Source: Pseudomonadota bacterium (lineage in GTDB: Bacteria; Desulfobacterota; Desulfarculia; Desulfarculales; Desulfarculaceae). From it: DNA of 64,000 bases. The stretch spans positions 51,974 through 115,973 of the forward strand of contig JAHIQI010000070.1 of assembly GCA_018902755.1 (NCBI GenBank), in the 5' to 3' direction. This document shows, in pieces, positions 8,026 to 18,728 of this stretch (position 1 is the first letter of the stretch; every line of letters starts with the position of its first letter). A model generated the notes under the pieces. That model saw only the letters and a list, made by a program, of their open reading frames with translations. It had not been told where the DNA came from and did no database searches. Both the position numbers and the translations under genes were made by a program.

Positions 8026-8600
8026 GTCGGTAAATCCATTCTCAGGCGAATAAGGTCCCGTTGGCAGGCGGGGCAAAACCCCATATTCAGACGATCCAGT
8101 GTGGCCAGCCCGGCGGAGAAGCGCATCAGGCAACCGGCGGTGCGGCAATGCTCCAGGCCCAGCACGTGGGCAATTTCGTGCAAGCCCACCTTGGCCGCCC
8201 GCTCCAGCATCACATGGCGCGGCGCGCGGCCTCCACCCTCACCTTCGCTGAGGCGGTGCAGGGACATAACCGCCGCCCGCCCCCCCAGCTGGGACTCGCC
8301 CAGGACGTAAGTGAGAAAGGCCACGCACAAATCCTTGCCCATAAGCCCCAGGCGCAGAGGCCCTCCCTGGGGTGTGGCCAACTCCCGCAGGATTATCCCG
8401 GCGTCGTACTGCCCCCGAGCGGCCACCAGGGCCTGGGCCGGCTCTGGCCAGGGCTCCACCACCATGGTGTCCAGCTCCAGCAGGGCTTGCAGGTTGGCCG
8501 CCACCACCTGGGCGGCGGTGGAGTTCACCCGGCCCATGGGCACCACCTCCACCTGGGGCGCGTGCGCTTGTCCGGTGGGCATGTCCGGTTCAGGAATCAT
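8007..8600 (-). CDS. Archaemetzincin-family zinc metalloprotease
   Basis: A 197-residue protein from the ATG at 8600 (an in-frame GTG at 8618 is the alternative; neither has a clear ribosome site). HEIAHVLGLEH (residues 141-151) is the metzincin HExxHxxGxxH zinc site. It continues as C152-x4-C157 and ends with C176-x2-C179, the four-Cys second zinc site that defines archaemetzincins, and a Met follows (CLMR). The family is common in archaea and in vertebrates and patchy in bacteria. There is no signal peptide, so it is probably cytoplasmic. It lies 54 bases after the sigma-54 regulator stop codon on the same strand and may be co-transcribed with it. The substrate is unknown. Confidence 0.88.
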   Translation of the reverse strand: MIPEPDMPTGQAHAPQVEVVPMGRVNSTAAQVVAANLQALLELDTMVVEPWPEPAQALVAARGQYDAGIILRELATPQGGPLRLGLMGKDLCVAFLTYVLGESQLGGRAAVMSLHRLSEGEGGGRAPRHVMLERAAKVGLHEIAHVLGLEHCRTAGCLMRFSAGLATLDRLNMGFCPACQRDLIRLRMDLPTKAPAR

Positions 8601-8654
8601 GGAACTTATTGATGGCACCGGCGAGAGGTTTTGGCAAGCGCCCTATTGCGTCGG

Positions 8655-10003
<1,349 letters not shown>

Positions 10004-10004
<1 letters not shown>

Positions 10005-11551
10005 TACTGGTCTTCCTCCTCCAAGCCGTATTCTTGGCCGGCCAGGGGCAATACCAGGTGGAAGGTGGTGCCGTTGTCCGGCTTGCTGTCCACCGACACC
10101 TCGCCCCGATGTTCGCGCACGATGCCGTAGACCATGCTGAGCCCCAGCCCCACCCCATGACCGTCGGTCTTAGTGGAGAAAAAGGGCTCAAAAATGCGCG
10201 GCAAATTCTCCGGGGAAATGCCCTCCCCGCTGTCGCAGAAGTCCAGCCACACCTTGCCCTCCTGGGGCAATTCCCCGCCGGTTATCTGCAAGGTGCCTCC
10301 CTGGGGCATGGCCTCCAGGGCGTTGAAAATCAGGTTGGTGAAAACCTGCTGCAATTGAGAGGCGTCCCCGTACACCTCCAGCCCCTCGGCGGGCACGTTC
10401 AGGTTCAACTCCACTCCGGAGAGCTTCATGCGGTGGCCGGTGAGCATCACCGTGGTGTCGAGCAACTCGCGTAAATTTATGGTGCGCGGGGCCGGGCTGT
10501 TCTGGCGGGCGAAAGAGAGCAGGTTGTCCACGATCGTGCTGCATCGCTTGGCCTCAGTGGCGCACAGGGCCAGATACCCTTGGTAGTCGCGTAAATCCTT
10601 GGCCTTGGCGCGGCCTTCCTCCAAGCCCTTGAGCATCAGCTTCACGAAATTGAAGATGGCCGAGATGGGGTTGTTGATCTCGTGGGCCACCGAGGCCACC
10701 AGCTTGCCCAGAGCCACCAGCTTGTCTTCCTGCACCATGCGGGCCAGGTCCGCCTTGATCACCTCGGTGCGCCGCTCCATGCGCCGGCTCAGCTCGTCGG
10801 TGATGTCGCGGAACAACTCCAGGACCTGCACCACCTCGCCCTTGCGGTTCAACAGGGGGTAGGTGGACACGTCGCAATAGTGGGTGGAGCCGTCCTGCTG
10901 CACGTGCTCGTGAATGGCGTGGGCGCTCTTGCCGGTGGCCAGGGTCTGCTTCATGGGACAGGGGGTCTCGGGGCTGTCGCAGGGGGTGATGGCCTGGTGG
11001 CTCACCTGGAAACAGTAGCGCCCCAGGGCCTCTTCCCGGCTGATCCCCGCCGTGGTCAATGCGGCCTGATTGGCCCGCACGATGCGGTAGTCGCCGCCCA
11101 GCACCATGACCCCCTCGCTGGTTGCATCCACCAGAGCCTGGTTGAAGGATCTGGCCATGCTGGCCTCGTCCTCGCTCTGCTCCAGCTGCTGGTACAGGAA
11201 CACGACGTCGTGGAAAAGGCGCGAGGCGGTGTGGCCGATCACTCCCACCGACTCGGGCTTGCTGGCCGCCAGGTTGGACAACAGCTCCTGGTCGTCGGTC
11301 AGCTCAATCACCAGATCCAACTGCTCCAGGTTGAACAACTGGGCGCAGTCGGTGGTGGTGAAGATGCCTCTCTCCCGGGCCCGGCACACCCCCTCGGCCT
11401 CGGGGTTCAGATCGGCCACGCCCACGATATCCGCCCGCAGACGCTTGAATGTCTGGGTCTCCAGCATCTCCAGCATGGACCGGCAGCGCTTACCGCCGCC
11501 GATAACCGCTACCCTTAGTTTTTCCTTACCTTGTCTTAAGCTGGTTGGCAT
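10004..11551 (-). CDS. Sensor histidine kinase with N-terminal Rossmann-like and PAS domains
   Basis: 515 residues from the ATG at 11551, preceded by GGGGAG. An in-frame upstream extension to 11770 lacks family character. Residues 10-110 look like an NAD(P)-binding fold (LRVAVIGGGKRCRSMLEML, then ADIVGVADLNPEAEG) as in Gfo/Idh/MocA dehydrogenases. Residues about 130-255 form a PAS domain with a Cys/His-rich loop (CFQVSHQAITPCDSPETPCP). The kinase core has H-box SVAHEINNPISA and ATP-lid residues GHGVGLGLSMVYGI. No membrane segments are seen, so it should sense a cytoplasmic signal, possibly redox or nucleotide. It is the cognate kinase of the adjacent regulator. Confidence 0.92.
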
Positions 11552-11702
11552 GGCTCCCCATCCTGAGCCGTCCCAAGCGCGACTACTCCCTATAGTTTGT
11601 GGGAGATTATAACACCAAACAACCCTCCTTGCGGACAAAGACCGACTCCGAGGCATATTGCCGCAAGTTGCCCCATACCGCTGGTGGCGCCGGGCAATTT
11701 TC

Positions 11703-11731
11703 TTGACAAAGCATACGGCCTTACGTACATT
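11703..11731 (+). promoter_or_regulatory. Sigma-70-like promoter upstream of the CitE-like gene
   Basis: A perfect TTGACA (11703-11708) is followed after 17 bases by TACATT (11726-11731, 4/6 match). It would give a leader of roughly 365 bases before the ATG at 12105. Confidence 0.4.
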
Positions 11732-12000
11732 GTCGACCGAGCGCCACGAACAAAAATCCTCTGTAAACACCGCCGATTACGCGAAAGAGGAGCAACCATT
11801 GATCAACCGAGCCACTTGATTTCCGCTGCCATGCATCAAAAAAAATCGTGCGGATTTTTTGGGCGCAAGCCTGCCAAGGTCTGGCCGAGAGTCCCGCACC
11901 TTGCATTTGGCCCTAGTCTAATTTTAAACCTCGGGTCATAGGCAAAGCATCCTGTCTTTGCGCAAGCGCCGAAGCTGGCGGGGAAATAAATCGCGGCTTT

Positions 12001-12057
12001 GTGAGGACGTTCCAGGCGGTGGGTGCGGGTGGCCCGCGCCTTTGCCCACATCCTCAC
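12001..12057 (+). promoter_or_regulatory. Compound leader hairpin
   Basis: GTGAGGA (12001-12007) pairs with TCCTCAC (12051-12057). Inside it TGGG pairs with CCCA, and GCGGG-TGG-CCCGC forms the tip. The structure ends 47 bases before the start codon of the CitE-like gene and could act in attenuation or mRNA stability. Confidence 0.4.
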
Positions 12058-12104
12058 GCGTCTATGGGAGGTCCCACGGACTTTCCCCCAGAAAGGTTTG
12101 CCCC

Positions 12105-12983
12105 ATGGATTTCGCCCTGATCAGAAGCGCCCTGTTCGTACCCGGCACCCGGCCCGACCGGGTGGACAAGGCCCTGGATACTCAGGCCGACGCAGTGATA
12201 ATCGACCTGGAAGACGCGGTGCCTCCCGAGAAAAAGGCCGAGGCCCGCGAGGTGGTGCGCGCCAAGCTGGCCCAGCACCAGGGGCGGGAGATAATCGTGC
12301 GGGCCAACGCCCTGGACTCGGGCCAGTTCGAGCTGGACCTGGCCGCCTTGGAGGGCCTGGCCCTGAGCTGTCTGTCCGTACCCAAGGTGGAGCGGGGCTC
12401 AGACGTGGAGGGCATCGATCAGGCTCTGTTGCGCTTGGAAAAAGCGGGCGGCCTGGCCCCCTATTCGGTGGGGGCGCTGTATCTCATCGAGTCGGCCCTG
12501 GGGGTGGAAAACGCCTTTGCCATCGCCGGGCACCCGGTGCACCATCAGCGCCGGGCCATGGTGGCCTTTGGCGCGGCGGACTACACCACCGACATGGGCA
12601 TGGAACTTACCCAGGAGGGTCAGGAGCTTTACTATCCCCGCCACCGGGTGAGCAACGCCAGCCATGCGGCGGGCCTGCCCGGCCCCCTGGACAGTCCCTA
12701 CATGATCGACCTGGGCGACTTGGCGGCCCTGGAGGCGGACGCCGGAAGGGCCAAGGCGGTGGGATTCACCGGCAAGCTGTGCATCCACCCCAACCAGGTG
12801 GAGGTGTGCAATCGAATATTCGCCCCCAGCCCGGAAGAGATATCCTTTGCCGAGAAGATCATCGCGGCCTTTGACCAAACCAGGTCCCAGGGCCAAGGCG
12901 TGCTCAAGGTTGACGGCAAGTTCGTGGACGAGCCGGTGGTGGAGCGCTGCCGACGCATCCTGCAACAGGCCCGGCCCAGGTGA
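12105..12983 (+). CDS. HpcH/HpaI aldolase/citrate lyase (CitE-like) family protein
   Basis: 292 residues from the ATG at 12105 (AGAAAGG upstream). It has the TIM-barrel CitE features: RSALFVPGTRPDRVDKAL at the N-terminus, the Mg-binding DLEDAVPPEKK, the Arg-containing strand IIVRANALDS, and KLCIHPNQVEVCNRIFAPS near the C-terminus. Members cleave C-C bonds in malyl-CoA, methylmalyl-CoA, citramalyl-CoA or citryl-CoA, giving acetyl- or propionyl-CoA plus a 2-oxo acid. No CitD or CitF partner is present, so a free-standing CoA-thioester lyase is more likely than citrate lyase. A GntR regulator follows 43 bases later on the same strand. Confidence 0.87.
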   Translation: MDFALIRSALFVPGTRPDRVDKALDTQADAVIIDLEDAVPPEKKAEAREVVRAKLAQHQGREIIVRANALDSGQFELDLAALEGLALSCLSVPKVERGSDVEGIDQALLRLEKAGGLAPYSVGALYLIESALGVENAFAIAGHPVHHQRRAMVAFGAADYTTDMGMELTQEGQELYYPRHRVSNASHAAGLPGPLDSPYMIDLGDLAALEADAGRAKAVGFTGKLCIHPNQVEVCNRIFAPSPEEISFAEKIIAAFDQTRSQGQGVLKVDGKFVDEPVVERCRRILQQARPR

Positions 12984-13026
12984 TCACTAAAGCGCCTAAA
13001 CGGCCCCGGGGAGCAAGGAGCGGCTC

Positions 13027-13719
13027 ATGAACGACATGAAAGAAAAAATCCGCAGCAGCGGTTTCAAGCCCCAGGTCCTCACCAAGCAGGTGGCCAACCT
13101 GCTGGCCGACCTGATCCTGGACGGCACCCTGCCCCCCAACCGCCAGTTGGTGGAAACCGAGTTGCAAAAGCAATTGGGAATCAGCCGGTCGCCCCTTCGG
13201 GAGGCCTTTCGGGAGCTGGAGAAAAAGGGGCTGGTGGTCATCGTCCCCCGCAAGGGAACCCACGTGCGGGAGATGACCCGCAAGGACATCGCGGAAAACT
13301 TCCCAGTGCGCGCCGCCCTGGAAGGGCTGGCCGCCCGCGAGGCCTACACCAGGATGACGCCGGACAACCTGCGGGAAATGGCCGAGGTCCTGGAGAGGAT
13401 GAAAGAGGCGGGGCAAGCCAGGGACCGGGAGAAATACTTTGAGGAGCACAAGCGTTTCCACGAAATATTCATCGAAAACTCGGGCAGCACCCTGTTGAGG
13501 GAAACCCTCAAGACCCTCAGGATGCACCGTTTGTGGTACCTGATAACCTATCGATACCAGTTGCTCAACGTGGATCGGGCCATAAAGGTGCATCAGAAAA
13601 TTTACGACCTGTTCGCCGCCCCCGACACCGATGTGAACCAGCTGGAGTCACTGGTGCGGGTGCACATCGAGGAAGCCCTGGACCACCTCTTCGGCAAGGA
13701 GGAGCAGCAGGAAACCTAG
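13027..13719 (+). CDS. GntR-family regulator, FadR/FCD subfamily
   Basis: A 230-residue repressor-type protein. Residues about 15-80 are a winged helix (RQLVETELQKQLGISRSPLR, EAFRELEKKGLVVIVPRKGT). Residues about 95-220 are an all-helical FCD effector domain with the metal-ligand pattern (FHEIFIENSG and later His). AAGGAG precedes the ATG. It probably controls the CitE-like gene or the convergent ABC importer, whose ATPase gene overlaps its 3' end by 4 bases. Confidence 0.9.
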   Translation: MNDMKEKIRSSGFKPQVLTKQVANLLADLILDGTLPPNRQLVETELQKQLGISRSPLREAFRELEKKGLVVIVPRKGTHVREMTRKDIAENFPVRAALEGLAAREAYTRMTPDNLREMAEVLERMKEAGQARDREKYFEEHKRFHEIFIENSGSTLLRETLKTLRMHRLWYLITYRYQLLNVDRAIKVHQKIYDLFAAPDTDVNQLESLVRVHIEEALDHLFGKEEQQET

Positions 13720-14516
13720 CCCCCCGCCGGGATGCCCGGCTCCTGGCCGCAGAGGCTCTCGTACATGGAGCGCTTCAGCTCCAAAAACTCCAGCGAATCC
13801 AGGTTGCGCGGCCTGGGCAGCCCCACCGCGAAATCCCGGCGAATCCGGCCCGGCGACTTTTGCATCACCAGCACCCGGTCGGCCAGCTTGATGGCCTCTT
13901 CCAGATCGTGGGTCACGAAAACCACGGTCTGCTCCAGCCGCCGTTGCAAGGAAATAAGCAGCTCGTGCATGTCCGCCCTGGTCTGGGCGTCCAAGGCGGC
14001 GAAGGGTTCATCCATGAGCAAAGCCGCCGGCCTGAGCACCAGCACCCTAGCCAGGGCCACCCGCTGCTTCATGCCCCCGGAGATGGCCCGGGGCAGATAG
14101 TGGCCGTAGCCCTGAAGACCCACCATCTCCAGCATGCGCTCCACCTTGACCCGGCGCCCCGCCTTGCCGTCTCCATTGCGCAGGCCGAAGCCCACGTTCT
14201 CGGCCACGGTGAGCCAAGGGAACAAGGCGTCTTCCTGAAACACCACCCCCCGCTCGGGGCCCGGCCCCGTCACCGGCCGCCGGTCCATCATCACCCTGCC
14301 ACCGTCATGGGGCAAAAACCCGGCGATGATATTGAGTAGCGTGGTCTTGCCGCAACCGCTGGGGCCCAGGATGCCCAGCACCTCTCCGGAGCGCACCTCG
14401 AAGGAGACCTCCTCCAGGGCGCTGATGTGGTGGCCGTTCACCCGGAAGCGCTTGCTCAGGGCCTCCACCTTCAGGCAGGGCGCGGCGGCAATATCGGAAA
14501 GGCCCCGGCCCATCAC
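13716..14516 (-). CDS. ABC transporter ATP-binding protein, NitT/TauT type
   Basis: A 266-residue ATPase of the nitrate/sulfonate/taurine group. Walker A is GPSGCGKTT, the signature region is AISGGMKQRVALARVLV, Walker B is ALLMDEPFAALD, and the switch His lies in VTHDLEEAI. It overlaps the permease gene by 4 bases. Relatives import sulfonates, nitrate, pyrimidine precursors or aromatic acids, so the substrate is not defined. Confidence 0.92.
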   Translation of the reverse strand: MMGRGLSDIAAAPCLKVEALSKRFRVNGHHISALEEVSFEVRSGEVLGILGPSGCGKTTLLNIIAGFLPHDGGRVMMDRRPVTGPGPERGVVFQEDALFPWLTVAENVGFGLRNGDGKAGRRVKVERMLEMVGLQGYGHYLPRAISGGMKQRVALARVLVLRPAALLMDEPFAALDAQTRADMHELLISLQRRLEQTVVFVTHDLEEAIKLADRVLVMQKSPGRIRRDFAVGLPRPRNLDSLEFLELKRSMYESLCGQEPGIPAGG

Positions 14517-15328
14517 AGCCTCCGTACGCTCTTGAAGAGCTTTAGCCCGCCCACCATGGCCAAATCGCAGATGCGCCCGATTATGGCGATGAGCAGGATG
14601 CCCATGATGATGATGTCCACTCGTCCCAGCATGCGCGCGTCCATGATAGCCGCGCCCAGGCCGTCGGGCACCCCGGTCAGTTCGCCCAGCACCAGGTAGG
14701 CGAAGGCGATGCCCAGGCCCAGCCTGAGGCCGGTGACCACATGGGGCATGGCCGCGGGGACGAGCACCGAGAAGATGAGTTGGCCCCGGCCCAGGCCCAT
14801 CATGGCCCCGGCCTGGAGGAACAGTGGGTTGATCTGCATGGCCCCGGCGGCGGCCCCCAGGTAGATGGGGAAAAAGGCGGCCAGGGACACCAGGAAAACG
14901 GTGGTTTTAAAACCGATGCCGAACCACACCAGGGCCAAGGGCAGCCAGGCGATGCCCGGAACCGCCCGCACCCCGTTGATGAAGGTGTCCAGGAACAGGC
15001 GCATGAACCTTAGGCGGCCGGAGATGAGCCCCAGGGGCAGGCCCAGGGCCACGGCCAGGGCGAAGCCGCCTCCCACCCGGCCCAGGCTGGCCAGGGCGTC
15101 GCCCGCGAAACGCCCGGCATAGGGCCCGCTGCCCGCCGGCGCGAAGATGTAGTTGGATGCCGTGTCCAACACCTGGCTCGGCGGAGGCAGCAGATAGGGC
15201 GGCACCAGGCCACCCATGCTGAGCAGGGCCCACAGGCCCAGGGCGCAGGCGGGCAACAGCCAGGGCAGCAGGATGGCCGCCGCCGGTTTGTTGCGGGATG
15301 GATTCTTTACTGGTTCCTGGGTGGTCAT
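14513..15328 (-). CDS. ABC transporter permease, NitT/TauT type
   Basis: A 271-residue inner-membrane permease with about six hydrophobic segments. The conserved EAA-type loop is FKTTVFLVSLAAFFPIYLGA, and GVRAVPGIAWLPLALVWFGIG is typical of SsuC/TauC. It shares a base with the upstream binding-protein gene (15328) and overlaps the ATPase start, so the three genes form one compact operon. Confidence 0.92.
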   Translation of the reverse strand: MTTQEPVKNPSRNKPAAAILLPWLLPACALGLWALLSMGGLVPPYLLPPPSQVLDTASNYIFAPAGSGPYAGRFAGDALASLGRVGGGFALAVALGLPLGLISGRLRFMRLFLDTFINGVRAVPGIAWLPLALVWFGIGFKTTVFLVSLAAFFPIYLGAAAGAMQINPLFLQAGAMMGLGRGQLIFSVLVPAAMPHVVTGLRLGLGIAFAYLVLGELTGVPDGLGAAIMDARMLGRVDIIIMGILLIAIIGRICDLAMVGGLKLFKSVRRL

Positions 15329-16281
15329 CAGTCCTTAAGTTTAACGCGATTCACGAAACTCAGGTCGATGAGTTTATCATAGTCCGGCTCTTGGCTGATG
15401 ATGCCCAAGACCTTCATGCGCGCGCCCAGGTTGGCCACCCGCTTCACGAATCCCTGGTCCATCCTCCAGGCCAGCTCCATGTTGGGGGCCGCTTTCTCCA
15501 GGACGTTCAGGGGCGTGCCGAGTTGGGCGGCCCGCTGTAGCCATCGCCCAGGGTGAGTCTTCAAGTATTCGGTGGACGCGGCGTGGGCGGCCACCAGGTC
15601 GGCCACCAGCTGAGGATTCTTTTCGATGGTCTCCCGCTTTACCAGCATGCCCGCGTTTATGGTGCCCACTCCCCCGCCGTAATAGGGATAGGCCAGGACG
15701 CGGCCGTAGCCCTGGAGCACGGCCAGGGTGGGGAACGGCTCGCCCGAGAGGAAGGCGTCTATGGAGCCCCGGGCCAGGGCCAGGCCCATGTCAAAAAAGT
15801 CCACCCGTACCAGCTTCACGTCCTTGTTGGGGTTGATGCCATTTTTGGTCAGGGTCTCGCGCAACAGAATCTCGTGCATGGTGCCGGGCACATAGCCGAT
15901 CTTCTTGCCCGCCAGTCCCTTGATGCTCTGGATGGGGCTGTCCTTTTTCACCACCAGGGCCGAGCACTTGTTGCATAGCGCGGCCACCACCACCACCGGC
16001 TCTCCCCGGGAGGCGGCGTGGATGGCGTGGGCCAGGGTGGTGCCGCACATGTCCAGGCTGCCGGCCAACAGGGCCATCTTCTGGTCCGCCGGGTTGGTGA
16101 AGGGAAAAACCTCCAATTTTCTGCCGGGCAAAAATTGCTGATAGAAAAATGGCTGGATGGTCTGGGCGGTCTTCCAGGTGCCCACCCGCCAGGGGTCTTG
16201 GGCCAAGGCGGGCTGCCCGGCCAAGATCGTCAAGGCGAACAGCAGGATTGAGACTGCCCAGAGGCTGGATGACTTGCGCAT
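15328..16281 (-). CDS. ABC transporter substrate-binding protein, NMT1/SsuA-like
   Basis: 317 residues from the ATG at 16281 with AGGAG upstream. A signal peptide is clear (MRKSSSLWAVSILLFALTIL, cleavage after ALA). The two-lobed NMT1-like fold shows in MALLAGSLDMCGTTLAHAI and in LARGSIDAFLSGEPFPTLAVL. It captures the substrate for the following permease and ATPase. The ligand cannot be read from sequence. Confidence 0.88.
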   Translation of the reverse strand: MRKSSSLWAVSILLFALTILAGQPALAQDPWRVGTWKTAQTIQPFFYQQFLPGRKLEVFPFTNPADQKMALLAGSLDMCGTTLAHAIHAASRGEPVVVVAALCNKCSALVVKKDSPIQSIKGLAGKKIGYVPGTMHEILLRETLTKNGINPNKDVKLVRVDFFDMGLALARGSIDAFLSGEPFPTLAVLQGYGRVLAYPYYGGGVGTINAGMLVKRETIEKNPQLVADLVAAHAASTEYLKTHPGRWLQRAAQLGTPLNVLEKAAPNMELAWRMDQGFVKRVANLGARMKVLGIISQEPDYDKLIDLSFVNRVKLKD

Positions 16282-16326
16282 TAAAACTCCTAGCACCCGC
16301 GCCTTCGGCTCATGGCGCGGATCGGC

Positions 16327-17394
16327 TCAGGGTAGGCCGTGGTACGAAGAGGGGCAATGCTCGCTTTGGTTGGGGGCGGTCCGGGTCGCGCCGAAGCAAT
16401 TGGAGGGCAGGCTGGGGTCCAAGCCCATTTCCCGCATGATGGCCGCGCAGGCCATGAGGTCCTTGCCGCGCCCCTTGCCGGTGTCCGACTGGGCGTCGCG
16501 GGGGCTGGAGCCCACCTCCGGGAAAAAGAGGTTGGCCCCGGCCATGAGGGCGGCGGTGTTGGGCTCGTGGGTGCAGTGGGCCTTGGCCACGTCGCCCATG
16601 ACCAGGCGGCTAACCGCCACCATGCGGGCCATCTCCAGCTCGTTGATCATGCCGTGGTGGCCAAGGGGCGAGCCGGGGAAGTTGATGCGGCGCATCACCC
16701 CCGAGTAGGTGGCCCCCATCTCCCTGGCCAGGAGCATGAGCCGGGCGATCTCCTCGGGCTGGTGCTCGGGCCCCACCGGCTCGATGCAGTTGGCCCACTT
16801 CAGCCCCACGTCGGTGATCACCTTGATGGTGTTGATGCGCTTTTCCACCGGGAAGGGGGTGTCCACGCCCTCGCGCAAACGCACCGCGTGGTAGAAGCCC
16901 TGGAAGCCGTGGGCCAAGAGCGCCTCGCCCTCCTGATGGTTGATGTCGCGGGTGTTGGCCACCAGAGGCACGCTGATTTCCTTGCTGAGCCAGGCCCCCA
17001 CCTCCAACAGCCGCTCAAAGGGATAGCGGCCGGTGGTCATCAGGTTCAGGGCGTCGGCCCCCTGCTGTTCGCCCTGCTTGCCCCAGGCCAGAAGCTGCTC
17101 CCGGCTGAACTCCTCGCTGTCCTGAAAGATGCCCGCCGCTTTGGTCAGGGAGCAGAACTTGCAGTTGAAGGAGCAGCCCTCCACGTTGAGGCCGATGTGG
17201 AAATGGCGCTCCCCCTTGCCCCCGAAGCTCTGGCGGCTCATGCGGTTGGCCACGGCCATCACCGCGTAGGACTCGGGCGAACACAGCTCCAGGCGAAGCA
17301 GGCACACCGCCTCCTCCTGGTTGATGCCGGCCATGTCCTGGGCCTTGTTCAGTATCTCCGTAACCTTGGGGTCGAGTGGGTTCCACAGGCTCAA
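16327..17394 (-). CDS. BioB-like radical SAM protein
   Basis: This radical SAM enzyme has the cluster motif GCSFNCKFCSL (C-x3-C-x2-C), which holds the [4Fe-4S] that cleaves S-adenosylmethionine. Layout and length resemble biotin synthase, with a BATS-like C-terminal part (MRRINFPGSPLG, AHCTHEPN). A TTG at 17394 with GGAGA eight bases upstream is the preferred start; a TTG at 17436 adds 14 residues. A lipoyl synthase gene lies about 250 bases upstream on the same strand, but no other biotin genes are near. The substrate is therefore unassigned; BioB paralogues act in biotin, lipoyl and other sulfur-insertion or rearrangement reactions. Confidence 0.82.
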   Translation of the reverse strand: MSLWNPLDPKVTEILNKAQDMAGINQEEAVCLLRLELCSPESYAVMAVANRMSRQSFGGKGERHFHIGLNVEGCSFNCKFCSLTKAAGIFQDSEEFSREQLLAWGKQGEQQGADALNLMTTGRYPFERLLEVGAWLSKEISVPLVANTRDINHQEGEALLAHGFQGFYHAVRLREGVDTPFPVEKRINTIKVITDVGLKWANCIEPVGPEHQPEEIARLMLLAREMGATYSGVMRRINFPGSPLGHHGMINELEMARMVAVSRLVMGDVAKAHCTHEPNTAALMAGANLFFPEVGSSPRDAQSDTGKGRGKDLMACAAIMREMGLDPSLPSNCFGATRTAPNQSEHCPSSYHGLP

Positions 17395-17641
17395 AATGGA
17401 TTCTCCAGGAAGGATAAGCGGCTTCTTTGGCGCCAAAACACAATGCCAAGCCGTGCTATTGATCGATATTACCGATAGGTTGCAATACCTCTAGGCAAAG
17501 ATAACGCATCCCCAAAAAATGTAAACCCGCACCTAGCGTCCGAGGCAATTTTTTGGCTTTATGGCATGCCTTTGGGCAGGTTGCTCTATCCCCTGATTTA
17601 CCGGGAGGATTTAGGGCGCGGCTTTCAGGCGGCGCTATAGG

Positions 17642-18508
17642 CTACAGGGCCTCGGCGGCCTGACGCCACAGTTCGCCCGCCCGGTAGGAGGAGCGCACGT
17701 AAGGTCCGCTGGCCACGGCCACGAAACCACGGGCCAGGGCTTCGGCGCGCAGGGAGTCGAACTCCTCGGGCGGCACGTAGCGCACCACCGGGTGGTGCTC
17801 ACGGCTGGGGGCCAGGTATTGCCCCAGGGTGAGCATGCGGCAGCCGGTGGCCAGAAGATCGTCGAACACGGCCAAGAGCTCGTCGCGGGTCTCGCCCAGG
17901 CCCAGCATGAGCCCGCTCTTGGTGAGCGCGCCGGCCTCCGCCGCCCGCCCCAGCAGCTCCAGGGAGCGAGGGTAGCGGGCCTGGGGGCGCAGCTCGCGGT
18001 AGAGCCGGGGGACGGTCTCCAGGTTGTGGTTCAAGACCCGGGGACCGGCGGCCAGGACGGTTTGCAGATCCTGGGCGCTGCCGCCCAGGTCGGAGATCAG
18101 CGCCTCCACCCCCACCCCGGGCAGGGCCTGGTGCAGGGCCTCGATGGTGGCGGCCACCTGCCCCGCCCCGCCGTCGGGCAGGTCGTCGCGGGTGACCATG
18201 GTCAGCACCACGTAGTTGAGGCCCAGCTCGGCGGCGGCCCGGGCCGCGTTGGCCGGCTCGTTGGGGTCGGGCGGCGAGGGCTTCACCTTGGTCACCGCGC
18301 AAAAGGTGCAGCGCCGGGTGCAGGCCGGCCCCAGGAGCAAGAGGGTGGCCTCGCCACGGCCGTAGCACTCGCCCTGGTTGGGGCACTGGGCCTCCTGGCA
18401 CACGGTGAACAGGCCGCCCGCGGCCAGGCTGGCGTGCACCATGTGGCTGCTGCCCGCGGTGGCCAGCCTGCGCCGTAGCCAGGGAGGTTTTGGTTGGTGG
18501 CGTTGCAT
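17642..18508 (-). CDS. lipA: Lipoyl synthase LipA
   Basis: 288 residues from the ATG at 18508; an in-frame ATG at 18580 would add 24 unconserved residues. Both clusters are evident: the auxiliary cluster CQEAQCPNQGEC (C-x4-C-x5-C) and the radical SAM cluster CTRRCTFC. The C-terminal RSSYRAGE contains the Ser ligand of the auxiliary cluster. It inserts two sulfurs into octanoylated carrier domains, with acceptors such as H protein and 2-oxoacid dehydrogenase E2. No LipB or LplA gene is adjacent. Confidence 0.95.
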   Translation of the reverse strand: MQRHQPKPPWLRRRLATAGSSHMVHASLAAGGLFTVCQEAQCPNQGECYGRGEATLLLLGPACTRRCTFCAVTKVKPSPPDPNEPANAARAAAELGLNYVVLTMVTRDDLPDGGAGQVAATIEALHQALPGVGVEALISDLGGSAQDLQTVLAAGPRVLNHNLETVPRLYRELRPQARYPRSLELLGRAAEAGALTKSGLMLGLGETRDELLAVFDDLLATGCRMLTLGQYLAPSREHHPVVRYVPPEEFDSLRAEALARGFVAVASGPYVRSSYRAGELWRQAAEAL

Positions 18509-18728
18509 GGGGGCATTATCCACCAGAGGCGGCGATGGCGCAAACTTGACGCCGCATGCCGCCGCAGGGCAATGCGCCATTTACGTACATTCCAAGCCCG
18601 GTTGAAACACAGCCAAGCCACCACCGACGACTTTGCGAGGGTCGCCGATTAGCTGAAACCTCAAATCTGTCTCGGGGGTTCCGGCACCTAACAGACATCC
18701 GGATTGCAGCAGTAGTTTTTGAAATGTG

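Larger units (their letters stand above)
11552..12104. other. Intergenic region with promoter and long leader
   Basis: About 550 bases lie between the divergent kinase and CitE-like genes. I see a plus-strand sigma-70-like promoter (11703-11731) and a strong hairpin in the leader (12001-12057), both listed separately. An open frame at 11597-11941 has no convincing family features and is not called. Confidence 0.6.

Noticed and set aside
11597..11941. 114-codon plus-strand open frame
   Set aside because: The composition is random-looking, there is no ribosome site, and it runs through the predicted promoter at 11703.
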